From Clytia hemisphaerica (taxonomy: Eukaryota > Cnidaria > Hydrozoa > Leptothecata > Clytiidae): a DNA stretch of 64,000 nucleotides. A program made the translations under genes and the position numbers. The notes beneath the pieces are model-generated. The model was not told where the DNA came from. It did no database searches and was given only the letters and a program-made list of their open reading frames with translations. This document shows positions 1 to 11,901 of this stretch, piece by piece. The stretch's first letter is position 1, and the number at the start of each line of letters is the position of its first letter. The stretch is taken from assembly GCA_902728285.1 (NCBI GenBank), contig CACVBU010000918.1, positions 329,086 through 393,085 of the forward strand, in the 5' to 3' direction.

Positions 1-159
1 ATTTCGTCTTCTTTCAAAGTCGTTGTACTTCGTCACTATCCTCCGGGAACACTATCCTCATCTAAATGTTGTCATTTTGGCGCGTCTGGTATTGAACGAA
101 CGTTTGGATTGTTAGCGGTTACAAAGGTGAAAATTCGAACACTTTTTACGTCTGATGGT

Positions 160-561
160 CCGTAATTTTTCTAATTTAATGCGTACTCTAATTTAACGCG
201 TACCCTGTTTTTGGCGAAAAGTCGTAACTAATTTTACTCTAATTATCAACGCGTAGCCGAAATTCCAAGTAATTAATTTTACTCTAATTATTACGCGTGG
301 TCAAAACTTGGAAATGAAAACTTAGACAAAAATACAATACAATATACGATACATACTATGTAATATATACTGTACAATCCTGACTAAATAAAGATTTCTA
401 CGTGATATCTACCTCCAATCTAGCGCGTCCAATTCAATTTCCCCTAATTATTAACGCGTACTCAGCACACTCGGATAGCGTAATTAATTATTCTCTAATT
501 TTTCACGCGTAGCGTCCAAAATAATTATTTATCTTCACGCGTTAAATTAGAAAAATTACGG
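160..561. mobile_element. Non-autonomous foldback/MITE-like element with ACGCGT-rich interior
   Basis: The left end (CCGTAATTTTTCTAATTTAA at 160) reappears inverted at the right end (AAATTAGAAAAATTACGG, ending at 561). Inside, the hexamer ACGCGT or close variants recurs at least six times, next to runs of TCTAATT. No reading frame is supported. The matching ends suggest a small inverted-repeat transposon; no clear target duplication was found. Confidence 0.6.
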
Positions 562-835
562 TAGCCGGTATATGGCGATTAAAGTCTGTCCACAAAAAAT
601 GGAACAGGTTGTTGAAAAGTAAAAGTTTAAATTTCAATGAAGATAATAATCAATGGCGGATCCTAGTGCACAAAATGTTAAATTAAAATTATTAAATATT
701 TATATACAAATTTTTACAAATATAGTTTCAGTTCCTCTTTTTTGAGTACGGCTCTACAACAAGAAGAAATATCTTTAACAAAGAATTTAGTTTTTTTCTC
801 GACTCCACAAAAAACCCAATGGTCTATGTTTCTAA

Positions 836-987
836 TTAATTTTCTCCATATTCTACATCTTTGACCAGTGTATTTGTAGCCGCAGGGTAAAAACCATCAG
901 CACTAGCATCATAGGATGCAAAGATTTCAACATTATCCTTTTGTAGAAGTTCACTAGAATATTCTCTAACCATTTGTCCATTAAAGT
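836..987 (-). pseudogene. Duplicated terminal exon fragment of the PAN/ConA-like gene
   Basis: This stretch is a near copy of 1291-1444, the 3' end of the terminal coding exon about 450 bp away, including an equivalent in-frame stop (TAA at 836-838, corresponding to TGA at 1291-1293). Read on the minus strand it repeats the module end (VREYS, LLQKDNVEIFAS, VEYGEN). The copy is cut at 987, where a short tandem run of CATTGGT begins. It lies downstream of the functional stop, so it is a partial tandem duplicate and probably not coding. Confidence 0.75.
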
Positions 988-1290
988 AAACGTGTCATTG
1001 GTCATTGGTCATTGGTCATTCTTACCTATATCAAGGGCCATCGGTCAAATCTATTTACCATATCAAAAAGCTTCAGACTTTTGCGCTGTGTTGCAACTGT
1101 CACATCGCGCAAAATCTCTGAGGAAAAAGTCCATAAGTAACTTTTTAATTATTTCTGCAAGTTTTCTATAGCTTTTGGGAGTGAAATGCCATAGGTTCGG
1201 TTTTCACAGACCGTTCTTAGTGTTTACCCATTAAATTAAGGTTTCAGATAACTTTTATATAAAAATGAAAAAAAAGGAGAATATGTTCAT

Positions 1291-1768
1291 TCAATTTTCT
1301 CCATATTCTAAATCTTTGACCAGCATATTTGTAGCTGGAGGGTAATAACCATCAACACTGCCATCATAGGATGCAAAGATTTCAACATTATCCTTTTGTA
1401 GAAGTTCACCAGAATATTCTCTAACCATTTGTCCATCGAAATAAACCTGCAGGGTCGTCTCTGTATCGTCCACAGCATCCTTATAGATAAACTCAAAACT
1501 ATGGTAAGTGTTATGATTGAGCATGTAGCTTCCAAGTAATTTCTCATCCTGTTTAGCATTCGATGTGGTGAGCTGAACTCTTTTCTCATTGACTCTGGTT
1601 CTCGATAGGAAGAGGTTGGTAGACCGAAACAAAGAACATCAGAACGAATTGTAAATTTATCATCATCAAGCTTCATGATTTTGACTTTCAAATAACCGTT
1701 TTTCGGTGGCCATTTGAAAGGTACGTAGCCAAGGAAGTTATTTGCTGACACTTGAGTTTCGTAGAGAC
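1291..1768 (-). CDS. Terminal exon of PAN/ConA-like gene, frameshifted
   Basis: The acceptor TTTATAG lies before 1768 and the exon enters in phase 1 (GLYETQVSANNFLGYVPF), matching the preceding exon. Residues through IRSDV read in one frame. From about 1632 the homologous module (FRSTNLF...VYFDGQMVREYS...LVKDLEYGEN, stop) continues in another frame, and the original frame diverges into unrelated sequence. The 478-nt length is not compatible with phase-1 entry. Alignment with exon 2811-3122 supports the second frame as the true continuation. This is either a sequencing indel or a disabling mutation. Confidence 0.65.
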
Positions 1769-4700
1769 CTATAAATAATAAGTACATATATCAATACATC
1801 TTTTTTATAAGCAGGCTGTATTAGGCTCGCATTATGCTTAGCATTCTATTGTTCTCAAACAAAAGAACCATTGTTTAGGTACCAAGAGGCTAAGCATACA
1901 TCTGCTTCTAAACGTTATGCTTATAGAAAAACATGCATCATTATTAGCATTTCTTAAATAGCCACTATAGTGGAACTCTTAGATATCCATCACCTTAAAA
2001 GATTCCACGAATGCATTTTCGATGAAAGTTGCTCAAAGGCCTGGTCACAAGACAAAAGTTTCAAAAGTCACGTTCATGCTCGAGTCTCCAATCGTGCCAT
2101 CGTACAACTTAACATCGAACTTAAGTATTATCAAAAGGATGCTCCAACACTCGGGACTGACTCCCTTACAGTCACTCAGGAAAAGGAAGGTATCTGACAT
2201 CTGACAGGAACAGCTGCTTTTCTGACCAAAGCTTTTTACCCACATTCCAGCCTCTTTCTGTCAGTCTACAATCATGGTCGTAATATTTAAGTAAAAAGGG
2301 AAATTCCCACAAATTTAGGTTGGAAGGGTAGACTTTTAACTCTGAGTTTTAACGTTAAACTTAAGACTTCAGACCTTAAGCATCTGAGGATCCAAAAGTA
2401 AAAAATTGTCTAATAACGCTCAGAATATAGCCTGGAAGTCTATAAACCCTTGTCAAATTGAAATATCTGATTAAATTTAAGAGATGGCCCAAAATTGACT
2501 TTCTCGCCCGAACTCAAAATTTGGAAAAACGAGGAAATAAGCTAAATTCTCAATAGATTTTGACCATGATTGTAGTCGAATTCCGAAAATGGAACTTTTT
2601 TCATCTTTTTTCATCCATAAAATTAAAAGTTCTTTTTTGACCTTATATCGACACGCTATCTTTAATTGGTATACCATTGTCAAAGTTGTAATAAAAGTTC
2701 CATTTCCAGAACTAAAAAAAAAGTTCCGTTTTTTGAACTCGACTGGACTGTCGTTATGAGAAAATCTTTTACCATGGAGAATCTACCATTTGAATGGCAA
2801 TTTTACTTACCAAACTCAAAACTTCTCAAAACGATATTCTCGGAAGCCCTCTCTTCTCCTGCATAGATCTTTAGACCCTTAAAGCGACTGAATCTAGCTG
2901 TTAGAGTTTTCTTTAGAGCACCATCAAAGTAGAATCTCAAATCTGTATCATTTGTAGATATCTCTGATTGCTTGTAAAAGAATACGATACGGTGTTCTGT
3001 ATTCAAAGCTGGAATGATCTGGAGTAGTTCCACATTCCGACTATCTTTCGTAGCAGTTGAGACAACAAATGATTGACCTATAGGTCTGATTTTTGGCAGG
3101 TTTCGAGTGCTGCCAATGGTATCTAAAAAAGGTTAACCGTACGATGTGAAAAGACAGCGCGTCACATTTATCTTAAACGGATATAAAAGAAGACACTCCC
3201 CTCTCACAGACCCGGTAGGATTTTTTTTCAGCCAGTGGGGATAAAACTAACGGCTATAAACTTGATGGGGATTGATATTCCTATATTTTTTATGGCTGGT
3301 GATTTCATTTTATGGGGATTTTGTTTGCAAGTCAGAAAAAACAGCGGGGATGGGGAAAATAGCATAATATTTTGTAGTTAGGATTGGTTTATTTGATTAT
3401 TTTTTGTGGGGACTAAAAAGGGATTATCTTCCACCTTGGACGATATTTTGGACAAGTTTTCCAGTGGGAAGGGGTCCCAGTGGGTCTGTGAGAAGGGATG
3501 TAAGAAGTTTTAATGAAATTTACTGTAATACAAACAAGATCAAGATTTAAATGTTAATACAAAGCAAAAATCTTTCGATTGTCTCGCTTATTGTTTTACA
3601 GATTTGTTATGAAAGTGGTTGTAAATGTTTCGAAGCGGCTTGCCAGTTTTTGTATTTCATTCCATTATGTCCATTCGAGGTTACCATTTAAAAATTCTAT
3701 TTTGGGATAAATTTCGAGAGGATTGAATTTTCACGAATTTTTTTTTTTATATTATATTATTTTTATATTTCCGGCACAAAACTTAAAGAACTTTCCTTTC
3801 ACTATTGTCGCCTGTAAAATAAAATTTCTCGCGAATTATTAAAATTTTGCGGATGAGCAAGGTCACGAAATTTCATCGAAGCGAAATTCTATCCCATTAA
3901 AGTAGTCTCCTACCTAGACTATAGTTTCACACAAAACGAATGAAGTAATCATGTTATGAAAAGAGGATTTTTCTATACATATAACTTTTTCCACTTTTTT
4001 CGGTCGCATAACCTAACCTAACAAATCGAAAAATACCAAGAGTTCACAGATTTCTAAAAATATGGTACCTGATTTGACATTCAGAACTGCATTTTCCTCG
4101 TCATAAATTTCTTCACTTAATCTCTTCATTTTGAACGACATATAACCATGGTAAGGTGGCCACATGAAAGGGATTTCCCCAATAACGTTGTTCGGACGAA
4201 CAGAGATTTCTTCCGAGAGAGATCTGTACTTCGCACGTTTGACAATAACTTTAGCCGATTGTGTGTTTTTCTTACTGAGATAACACTTGAAGTTTCGATA
4301 AATCTTTGGGTAATTATTCACGTTCTCATAGATCTGGATATTGTTGATATAGATTTTGAATCTCCATACACATTTTCCAAAGCCACAGTTGATTTCACGT
4401 TTTTGTTTCATTTTGAGTGAAATTTGCTGATCGACTTGCAAATTTAACTTGGGTGTGAATGTCATTTGTTCGCCATTCAATGGAAATTTTATTATGAGCT
4501 CGTCTGTAAGAATAAGGATAAAATGTACTTTTTCTGATATTTTATTGGCATTTATCCAGTAGTGTAGCCAAGACGGGCGCGACATTTGTGTAGGAGAGAA
4601 GATTTTTATGACACTGTAATTATATATTCATTATATTCATGACGTAATGTTTTCTACAGAAAGACCCCGGTTTTTGCCAGTAGTGGCAAATTTTGTACAA

Positions 4701-7700
4701 CTTTTGTCTAGCTTAAATTTGCCACTACTGGCTAAAACTGGTATTTCCGTAGAAAACATTTCGTCATGAATATCATGAATTCATGGTATAGTAGACTAGC
4801 ATTAACTATCGCTATAAATGTCCTCATAGCCCTGAATTTATTGCCACCGCAGGGAGCCTAAAGCGATCGAAGATGGTATTCATAGTTTCACGCATAAGGA
4901 AGTTGGGCAAACATCTCATAATTTTGCGTTTGCGTTTGCGCGTTTTTCAGTATTTTAGTTCCGCTTAACGGAAGCATTCTTATCTTACGGTCTCTCTATT
5001 GTTTTATCATCATCATAAAGACTTTTCTGGAGTTAATTTGATCTGATTACTCATTTTGAAATCTCAGTTTTTCTTTTTCTTATCCCTGGAGAGTTAATTT
5101 AAGGAAATTCCCTTTTCTGGGAAATTCCCTTCTTATACCACAAGTAGTTATTAAGCGCTCTTCAAGATTACAAATATTACTCTACTCAAAGTATTCGAAC
5201 ATGTCGCTAAACGTGTATTATGAGTATATACTAGCCGTCCCGGCGTCGTCCGAGACGACTCTTTAACATGATTATTACGCTCGCTTCGCTCGCTTTCACT
5301 TTAGAAATTATACATATTTTGTTTACTTATGCGAAATATGTTTTAGTAATGTAAAAGGAAAATTTCTACGAACAGTTAGTTATGTTTTCCAAGGAAACAT
5401 AGTTAAGACATATTTCTTGTATTTTCCAAGGAAAATCACCGAGTACGATTTATTGTATTTTCCAAGGAAAATACATCTTATATACAGTTTTTTGTATTTC
5501 CCAAGGAAAATACCCTGTTACGATTTCTTGTATTTCCCAAGGAAAATCATCTTATGTACAGTTTCTTGTATTTTTCAAGGAAAATTACCTAAAAAATATG
5601 TTGAATTTTCCAAGGAAAACTAATTGAAGTAATTTCTTGTACTTTGCAAGGAAAAGGAAAACACATCTTTTGTCAAATCACTTAATATAATTTCTTGTAT
5701 TTCGGAGGAGAATTACATCAGACATTTTTTTTTATGTTCAAAGAAAATTAAAACTATTTTGATACTACTTCATCAAGTTGGGTTTTTGAAAGAAAACTTT
5801 AAAATTATAGAGTAAATTGAATGCAAATTAAATGAAAACTGCCTGGGAAGAAATGAAGATCTTGCATTGCTAGAAATTACCACAATGAAAAATATCTTGT
5901 AAATATATTCTTTCGTTTAAGTCCTTTAGCCATCGTGGCTAGCCATCGTGGGTAGACATTCGAGGGTGACTTTGAAAGACTTTTTCAAAATGAAAAAGAA
6001 AAAGAAGAGTCTTCAATTTCAAAGTGCTCCTGAAAATATTCAAAAAAGAAGATAAGAAAAAGAGAGAAAAGATTAAATGTTTTTCACGGCTTTCATTTTA
6101 AAGCTGAAATTTTACTAATGTAAAAACCAACACAGAAAAGGCGCGAAAAAGAATTGCCGTCTGCTTAAAAATCGCTAGCGAAAAAGCTTCATGCGAGAAT
6201 TGGAGAGTTCCGATTTTAGCGTATTATAATATAGATGGTATGAAGGGCAGTATCTTCAGATATATGCTTTTTATAGGAAAAACCAGTAAGTCATATGATT
6301 CTGGCTGGGCTGCTTTTTAAAAAATTTATATGAGTTTTTCAGGCTTAAATATCAATATTAATGAAAATGGAAACCTGTACTTCTCAGTAACTTCTGAAAT
6401 CTGAGGCTCAGATTCTTCTTAACCTTTCCACCACGCTGTTTTTTATATTTTCACGCTGTCCCCATGCAACATTTTTTGACAAAATGGACATGTTCGGTTA
6501 TTTTGTCATAACTCAAGAACTAGAAATCTTTTGATAACAAAGTTGCTATCCCTGAAAAACTAATTAAATTCTGCAGTTTTTAGGTTGGGTACCAATCCAA
6601 ATAAAATACTCTAACTAAAATGGTAGCTCCACATTTACCAAAGTTCTTTTCCTCATTTTTCGGTAATGTCACTTTTTTGGTATTTTTCACTTCCTATGCA
6701 AAAAAAGTGGGGGAAGTTTGATTATTAAATCTTTCTTTAGTATTTTATCATTATATACTTACTCCTGAAGCCATATACCAAAAATTTGCTTCCAAAAAAC
6801 ATTCTACTGCTTACAATGGCTTTCCAAACATCAGTCTTTTTTCTCAGAAATCAGTGTTTTTCCGTCCGCCATTTTCAATCAGTGTTTTTCTTCGAAAAGT
6901 GCTGACTCACCACATGATCATAACATTACATCATTATATATAAACGGAAAGCTTAGACTCTCTACTTTCCTTTTCTTTTTTTTGACGATTACCAAGCAAG
7001 CCAATAAAAGATATGACTTGAGAAAGACGTGTCTATCAAATTGCGTAAATGTACGGCATTCGGAACGTATCAAAGACGTATATGTATGGCATTCGGGGTG
7101 GAAAGGTTAATTTATTCTTTCCCCACGAAGAAAATAATCAGAAAATTACACAAAAGTTGTAGATTTTTTGTATGAACATTAACTTTATAAGAAAGGAACC
7201 AATATATTTCAATCTAATGAATTAATTGGCTTTTGGCAGTTGGTTCTTTCAATACAAACATGGGATTGGGAATGACGCTAAAAATATGCCAATTATTTGA
7301 CCAGGTTCTTATTCAACAAAACTGGTAAATATTATATCTAAAAATGTTTTTACCGACAAGTTAAGCTTATGCTCTTCCCGGGGGGGGGTACTACCCTTGT
7401 CGACCGACGGGGGTGCTTCGCTGAGGTTCGAAAATAGGACCCTACGTGGGACTCGAAATTTGCGAAAAATGTGACCCTGAATGGGACTGAAATTCAAAAA
7501 TTTTCTCAAATTTTCTACTTTTCCTCAAATTTTCCAAAAATAGAGGGACTGATTTTTCTATTTTGGTGTTTTTGCGACCCTACCTGGGACTCGTGGAGGT
7601 TAAAAAAGGTACCCTGACCAGCGGAGCATCCCCGTAACACACCTTGCCCTAGTACCCCCCAGGTGCTCTTCAGGCAAATATCTCAACATTTTTAACAATT

Positions 7701-10700
7701 CATTGGCTGAAAATGCTCATCACCATGATTTTAAATTGTTTTAACAAAATTTGGTACAATTTCGGGAAAAGTGGATTAAAATATTTGATTGAAACAACAA
7801 AACTATGTGCAGATTCAAACGGGAATATTTAGAACATTAAAGCTAAAGCAAGACGCTTCTCAATCCATCCTGTCCAAATTGTCAAGTTAATTACCCGAAA
7901 TGCTCAAGCCTAACTGGGTGATTTCATTCTGTCCAAATTGTCAAGTTATTTGCCCGAAATGCTCAAGCCTAACTGGGTGATTTCATCCTGTTCAAAATGT
8001 CAAGTTATTTGCCAGAAACGCTTAAGCCTAATTGGGTAATTTCATCCTGTCCAAATTGTCAAGTTAATTGCCCGAAATGCTCAAGCCTAACTGGGTGATT
8101 TCATTCTGTCCATAATGTCAAGTTATTTGCCCGAAACGCTCAAGCTTAATTGGGTGATTTTCTAAAAAGTCAATATTTTTATTCTACCGTATTATTTTTT
8201 ACTAGCCGGTATCCGGCGTCGCACGCCGGTTAAGCTGTAGCTGAACGCGCTTAAAGTCCTTTGGATTTTGAAGCTGGTTTAAAAAAAACGATCAAATGGA
8301 TTTAAAAAGATATCTTCAAAGTTTGTCTCTAGTCCTCCCCCGGAGATATCTTTCTCGCTTCGCTCGCATTAAATACACCGTCCAGTTTTCGACAATTTGA
8401 GAAAATGTCATGGTAAATAGGAGTGAAATGTTAAAATGACAATTCTTTATGAAAAAGCGGGAAAGCCACCAAGAATAGTGCAACTTTGTTTTTATCAGAT
8501 CTAAAAAGATAAATAAGTCAATTCTGAATTGTTTTTTTAAACCTTTGTCATAACTTTTCGAATTTGAACATGTAAAATAACGTACACAGTTAAAGCATAG
8601 TATAAGAAAGCCGCGGCTGGAATATGTACCGCATTGTCTTTTCAGTTAATTGCTGTTCCATCTCTGTCTCCGAGCTTTATAAGAACATCGAGATGCTCAG
8701 TTTATTATTGGTAGATAGTTTTTGAAAATGTTCTCTTAATTTCCTTCACAAAAAGTCTTTTTGTTGCTAGATATCTTTGAATCTGTACCCAATAGAACAC
8801 TTGAACTAATTTTGGACATATTTTAGGGGTATTTTGTGGAAACAATAGTTTTTCGACAAAGTTGAAATTATAAGAACTATATTCAAGATGACAACTCTCC
8901 TGTCAGTTTAAATGACACATTTTGAAATTGCTGGCTTGAAATTTTCACAGTATTATCTTGATGTACTTTTTCATTGATTTCTAAAAAGATTTCACTGAAA
9001 TATTGTGAAGGCATTTCGAGGCACCTCATTAATTTTTGAGTTCTTTCAGCCCAGCCATTTTGTGCTTGTTTGAATTTCTTAGTGTTGATTTTCCTTTACA
9101 ATGATTTTATAATACAAGTGTATTATCAAGGGCATATCATTAATGTCTAAAACGCACTGAGAAGTAAGTATTAACGACAAACCAATAAAATTTACCATTA
9201 AAGATGCTACATTACTGATTTCTTGATCAACAAATAGTCATCAAATACGACAGAGATAGAACAGCAGAAATTCAGATGTTATCATTCCAGCCGCGGCTTT
9301 CTTATACTATGGTTAAAGAGATGGACTACTTTCTTCTCTTGCTTTTTATCGCCATTTGAATGCTGTTATTGCTCGACAAATTTTTTAAATTTATGTTTTT
9401 ATTTTTATCATTCAGGTAAGGCAGATCCGCCGTTGTCGTCTTTTTCTGAATAATTTTTTGCAGAATATTTGCCTTTCACGAAGCTAAGAGGCCCCCTCGT
9501 GCCGGGGGGCAATAATTACAGTAGCATAAAAATCTTCTCTCCTACACAAATTTTCTGTCCCTCTTGGCTACGCTACTGCTTATCTTTCAAATCTCTAATG
9601 GTAATGGTTGGGCATGTAGATCTCTTGGAGTATCTCTTGCTACCCAAAAATTCCGTTAAAGGTCCAATCATTTAATCTCAAAAGCTAGGATATTTTCTGG
9701 GTTCAGCGGTGAAGTTTCAGCACTGGAGCACTAGGGACAGATTAGTTTACACACGCTAAAAACCTATCCATCCTTGCTGACTGACCGAGAGGTGTGTCAC
9801 TGAGTTTAAATGTAGACTTGTTTTGAGGAAAGTCTTTGATAATATTTGCAAAAAGAGTCCCTGATGTGACTACCCTTCAAAATCCACGACATTTTAAAAA
9901 ACTTTACCAACGGAGGCTGCTACTATGGGATTATTAAACTTTCTCAATACAAGTGAAATATCTGTCCACTGTTTCTTACGGGCTCACCAATAAAAATATT
10001 TCTTATGCTGTGTACAAATGCGTAGACAACACACAACGGCCTGACTGACCGCCTAACAACTTGAAGCTAGTTTTTTACCTACCGAGATTGTTTTATTTTG
10101 TTGTAAATAGCAAAAGGGAAGTTTCCCCGGGAATGGGAAAGTTTAGCCATCCTACAGTATGCACCTAGCGGTACATTTCAGTATTTCTACACGAATGAAG
10201 TGAAATTTCTTACCTTTCTTTATGTGTACCCCAACCACAGTCAACATACTGGTGGTCTTATTTTTAAACATTAGAAAAATAACATTTTGATAATTTTCGA
10301 TGGAAACATTTTTTGGTACAATATCCAACGATAAAGACCATGATTCAGAAGTTTCAGGGATTATATGGAATAACCTTCCTTCCACTGGATGCGTATCTAT
10401 AAATCGAATCGAATAAATATATAGAATCTAAATGAATCGATTCTCTTCTCCAACTCCCTGGGGACAAGGCAAGTGAAAGGTACGGATATGTGTACTGCCC
10501 TGAAGGCTTACTCTGACCCTGGCCCATGTAAGGGTTGGGTAAATCAGAAAGAAAAATAGGAAAACTTCATTTTTCCCCCTTGAAAGAGCGAAATAAGGTA
10601 AAAATAGTCTCCACAGCGGTCTTAAGTATAAGTATAAAAAAATATCATCTTTCCTTATTCCACTCAGGGTCTCAGGGTGTCCAAAATCCTCGCAACCTTA

Positions 10701-11299
10701 GTACCCGTTCCCGTATTTAAATCGAAGAAGGTCCCTAATTCCTTCAAGTGGCAAAACCTTAAAAACAACACTTTCCATTACTCAAACAAGCTTCGACTCT
10801 CCACTGCCAGTCTAACTTAAGACAACTTTACCATAAAAGAGACAAACATTGTATCAAAATCTTTAATTCTAAGCCTTATCTTCATATTTTGGTTTGGCTG
10901 ATATCGGAAAGATTCAAGATTGATACCTTGTGTTATAATGAAATCCGGGCCTTCTGGCTTTTTAACTTCTTCTTTTCGAACGTCGATGTTTCGAACAAGA
11001 TGCAAGAATGTCCAGCCAACAGCCTCCACTAAACCATTATCATTGAAATTATAAACATATGGTTTTAAGTGACAAATCTTTTTATTTTTGTGATGGTTAG
11101 CGGAAAAACATTCTGCGTGATTTTGACATAGCAAAGAACATTCGATCTGATTGACACCATATTTTGATGATAAAGTGTGCCCAGACAGTATTTTTTCTTC
11201 AAAAATTTCAAAATATTGACCAGATGTTGCTATTGATCCACAAGTTAAAGTAAGTTGAACGAGAAACAAGATCAAATCAATAATGGGTTTTTCGAACAT
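1291..11299 (-). CDS. Secreted PAN/apple-domain protein with repeated LamG/ConA-like modules (multi-exon gene model)
   Basis: Proposed exons on the minus strand are 11299-10832, 10396-10214, 4503-4069, 3122-2811 and 1768-1291. The first exon gives a hydrophobic signal peptide and a PAN/apple-like cysteine domain. The later exons encode repeated beta-sandwich modules ending in a pattern like FDG...F/L.NVEIFAS...L/F.YG, which resembles the LamG/ConA-like repeats common in predicted cnidarian extracellular proteins. The introns between exons 2 and 5 are all phase 1 with good GT and AG signals, the usual signature of shuffled extracellular modules. Two faults are visible. Exon 1 ends in phase 0 while exon 2 starts in phase 1, so an exon is missing or these are separate genes. 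The last exon carries a one-base frameshift near 1632. A role in adhesion or sugar binding is inference. Confidence 0.6.
1985..2240 (-). pseudogene. Decayed ConA-like module exon inside an intron
   Basis: The minus strand reads FDVKLYDGTIG, then NVTFETF, a stop, another stop, then IENAFVESFK next to a GT dinucleotide. The spacing and the closing VESF motif resemble the end of the intact modules (LRSFEFG at 2811). Two in-frame stops mean it cannot be an expressed exon. I read it as a relic duplicate within the intron between 1768 and 2811. The similarity is short, so confidence is limited. Confidence 0.4.
2811..3122 (-). CDS. Internal exon, ConA/LamG-like module
   Basis: A symmetric phase-1 exon of 312 nt with acceptor TTTTTTAG before 3122 and donor GTAAGT after 2811. 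It encodes DTIGSTRNLPKIRPIGQ..., then LRFYFDG, LTARFSRFKGLKIYAG and VLRSFEFG. The second half aligns with the last exon (VYFDG...NVEIFAS...VKDLEYG). It contributes most of one module and carries no stop. Confidence 0.7.
3196..3497. mobile_element. MITE-like repeat (CTCACAGACCC ends), copy 1
   Basis: The ends read CTCACAGACCC and GGGTCTGTGAG as inverted repeats. The interior, which has several short CCAGTGGG or GTGGGGA stretches, recurs in reverse orientation at about 61868-62126 and in degraded form near 40190-40410. It lies in the intron between 3122 and 4069. No coding capacity. Confidence 0.6.
4069..4503 (-). CDS. Internal exon joining two ConA/LamG-like modules
   Basis: This 435-nt phase-1/phase-1 exon has acceptor TTCTTACAG before 4503 and donor GTACCA after 4069. 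It runs DELIIKFPLNGEQMTF, a QISLKMKQK strand, CVWRFKIYINN, then KIYRNFKCYLSKKN, closing one module. It then opens the next with VIGEIPFMWPPYHGYMSFKM. That last motif is repeated in the terminal exon as FLGYVPFKWPPKNGYLKVKI, which is good evidence of internal duplication. Confidence 0.7.
4633..4773. mobile_element. Foldback MITE, copy 1
   Basis: A near-palindromic element: ATATTCATGACGTAATG at the left is mirrored by CATTTCGTCATGAATAT at the right, with inner arms around GCCAGTAGTGGCAAATT and AATTTGCCACTACTGGC. A second copy lies at 35234-35378 inside an intron of the EGF gene. It could form a long hairpin. No ORF. Confidence 0.75.
5385..5710. repeat. Tandem array of about 40-bp TTTCCAAGGAAAA units
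   Basis: The motif TTTCCAAGGAAAA, often preceded by TTCTTGTA, recurs eight or more times at spacings near 33-45 bp, drifting toward the right end. The open frame across it is a by-product of the repeat (YFPRKI repeated) and is not a gene. Confidence 0.75.
5711..7374. other. No gene seen; AT-rich intron/intergenic DNA
   Basis: About 1.7 kb with no convincing exon or bounded element. If the 1291-11299 model is right this is part of the large intron between 4503 and 10214. Short homopolymer runs and scattered ATATAT stretches are the only structure noticed. Confidence 0.5.
7380..7662. mobile_element. G-rich-ended MITE-like repeat
   Basis: The left end (GGGGGGGTACTACCC, then GACGGGGGTGCT) is matched inverted by the right end (AGCATCCCCG, then CTAGTACCCCCC). 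The interior has phrases such as GACCCTACGTGGGACTCG. Related sequence starts at 26733 (GGGGGTACTAGGGTTG), and weaker relatives lie at 10440-10735 and 12270-12462. Confidence 0.6.
7861..8165. repeat. Tandem array, five copies of a 59-bp unit
   Basis: The phrase TGTCCAAATTGTCAAGTTA or a close variant begins at 7871, 7930, 7989, 8048 and 8107, a constant 59-bp period. Each unit continues with GCCCGAAATGCTCAAGCCTA and ACTGGGTGATTTCAT. The copies differ at a few bases. No coding signal. Confidence 0.9.
8596..9311. mobile_element. Non-autonomous DNA transposon with perfect 28-bp TIRs and 7-bp flanking duplication
   Basis: The left terminus begins CATAGTATAAGAAAGCC at 8596. The right terminus is its exact inverted match over 28 bp, ending CTTATACTATG at 9311. 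GTTAAAG is present immediately outside both ends (8589-8595 and 9312-9318). The 716-bp interior has no transposase ORF. The superfamily is uncertain; hAT-like is possible if the duplication was originally 8 bp. Confidence 0.85.
10214..10396 (-). CDS. Internal exon, start of a ConA/LamG-like module
   Basis: A 183-nt symmetric phase-1 exon: acceptor TTTATAG before 10396, donor GTAAGA after 10214. It encodes DTHPVEGRLFHIIPETSE, SWSLSLDIVP, NVIFLMF and GVHIKKG. Phase and content continue into the 4503-4069 exon (DELIIKFPLNG), across a 5.7-kb intron that holds the 59-bp tandem array and several transposons. Confidence 0.6.
10440..10735. repeat. Fragment of dispersed G-rich-ended repeat family
   Basis: Shares the phrase GGCAAGTGAAAGGTACGG(A/G)TAT with the reverse of 27675-27705, and GACCCTGG/GGGTCTCAGGG-type phrases with the elements at 7380 and 26733. 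It occupies the space between the first two proposed exons of the PAN gene. No exon was found in it to repair the phase mismatch. Confidence 0.4.
10832..11299 (-). CDS. First exon: signal peptide and PAN/apple-like domain
   Basis: The ATG at 11299 opens MFEKPIIDLILFLVQLTL, a hydrophobic signal peptide. From about residue 28 follow YFEIFEEKILSG, CSLLCQNHAECFSANHHK and ICHLKP, the spaced-cysteine pattern of a PAN/apple domain. After it come VEAVGWTFLHLVR and a linker that begins a further module (GINLESFRYQPNQNMKIRLRI). The most likely donor is ATG|GTAAAG at 10832/10831. It is phase 0 and does not fit the phase-1 exon at 10396, so the connection is unproven. Confidence 0.65.
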
Positions 11300-11648
11300 T
11301 ATCCTTCTGAGGATAATTCAATATTCATCAAGAATCATTCGATACTTCAACATCTATTATCACATATTTGTGTCATCAGAGCATGCCAAACTATAAAATT
11401 GAATATAATGTTCTTCAACTACTCTACAAAACAGCCTTGTGTGTATATTCAAAAATTGAAATATTATAATTTTCTTTTTGATGAATAAAAAAATATTTTT
11501 TCGATTTATAGATGTTTACAAAGGTTACACACGGTGCAATCGATTGAAATATTGATAGGACTCTTGCAACACCATGACGCAAAAAAAAACAACGTCTAAA
11601 CAACGTACCGTATATACGATGTCCATAACTTGTGCAGTTGTAAACATA

Positions 11649-11901
11649 CACGTTTTTTTTTATAAGAACAAACTATATAAGAACATAAGGCTTCGAGGCC
11701 CAAAAATTTAAGAATATTCTAAGAACATTCTAAGGCTTTGGAGACTTAAAAACATGCATTTTCTTGAGAAATTACATCAAAATGTTCAAAAAATGCTGAA
11801 AATAAGAACATTTTAAGAACATTTTTAGGCTTCAAATCCAAAAAACTAAGAACATCCGAAGGCTTCGAAAATTTTTGACGTTCTTATAAAAAAAAAACGT
11901 G
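11649..11901. mobile_element. TA-flanked MITE (CACGTTTTTT ends), copy 1
   Basis: Bounded by TA on both sides (11647-11648, 11902-11903). The ends are CACGTTTTTTTTTATAAGAAC and its inverted match GTTCTTATAAAAAAAAAACG. A nearly identical copy of the same length lies at 40739-40991; diverged or deleted copies are at 13320-13415, 29892-30116 and 56437-56564. The TA duplication fits a Tc1/mariner-mobilised MITE. Confidence 0.85.

Noticed and set aside
5417..5623. Plus-strand ORF with repeated YFPRKI
   Set aside because: Product of the ~40-bp tandem repeat.
5417..8165. CRISPR-like arrays
   Set aside because: The 40-bp and 59-bp arrays lack unique spacers between constant repeats, and the genome is eukaryotic.
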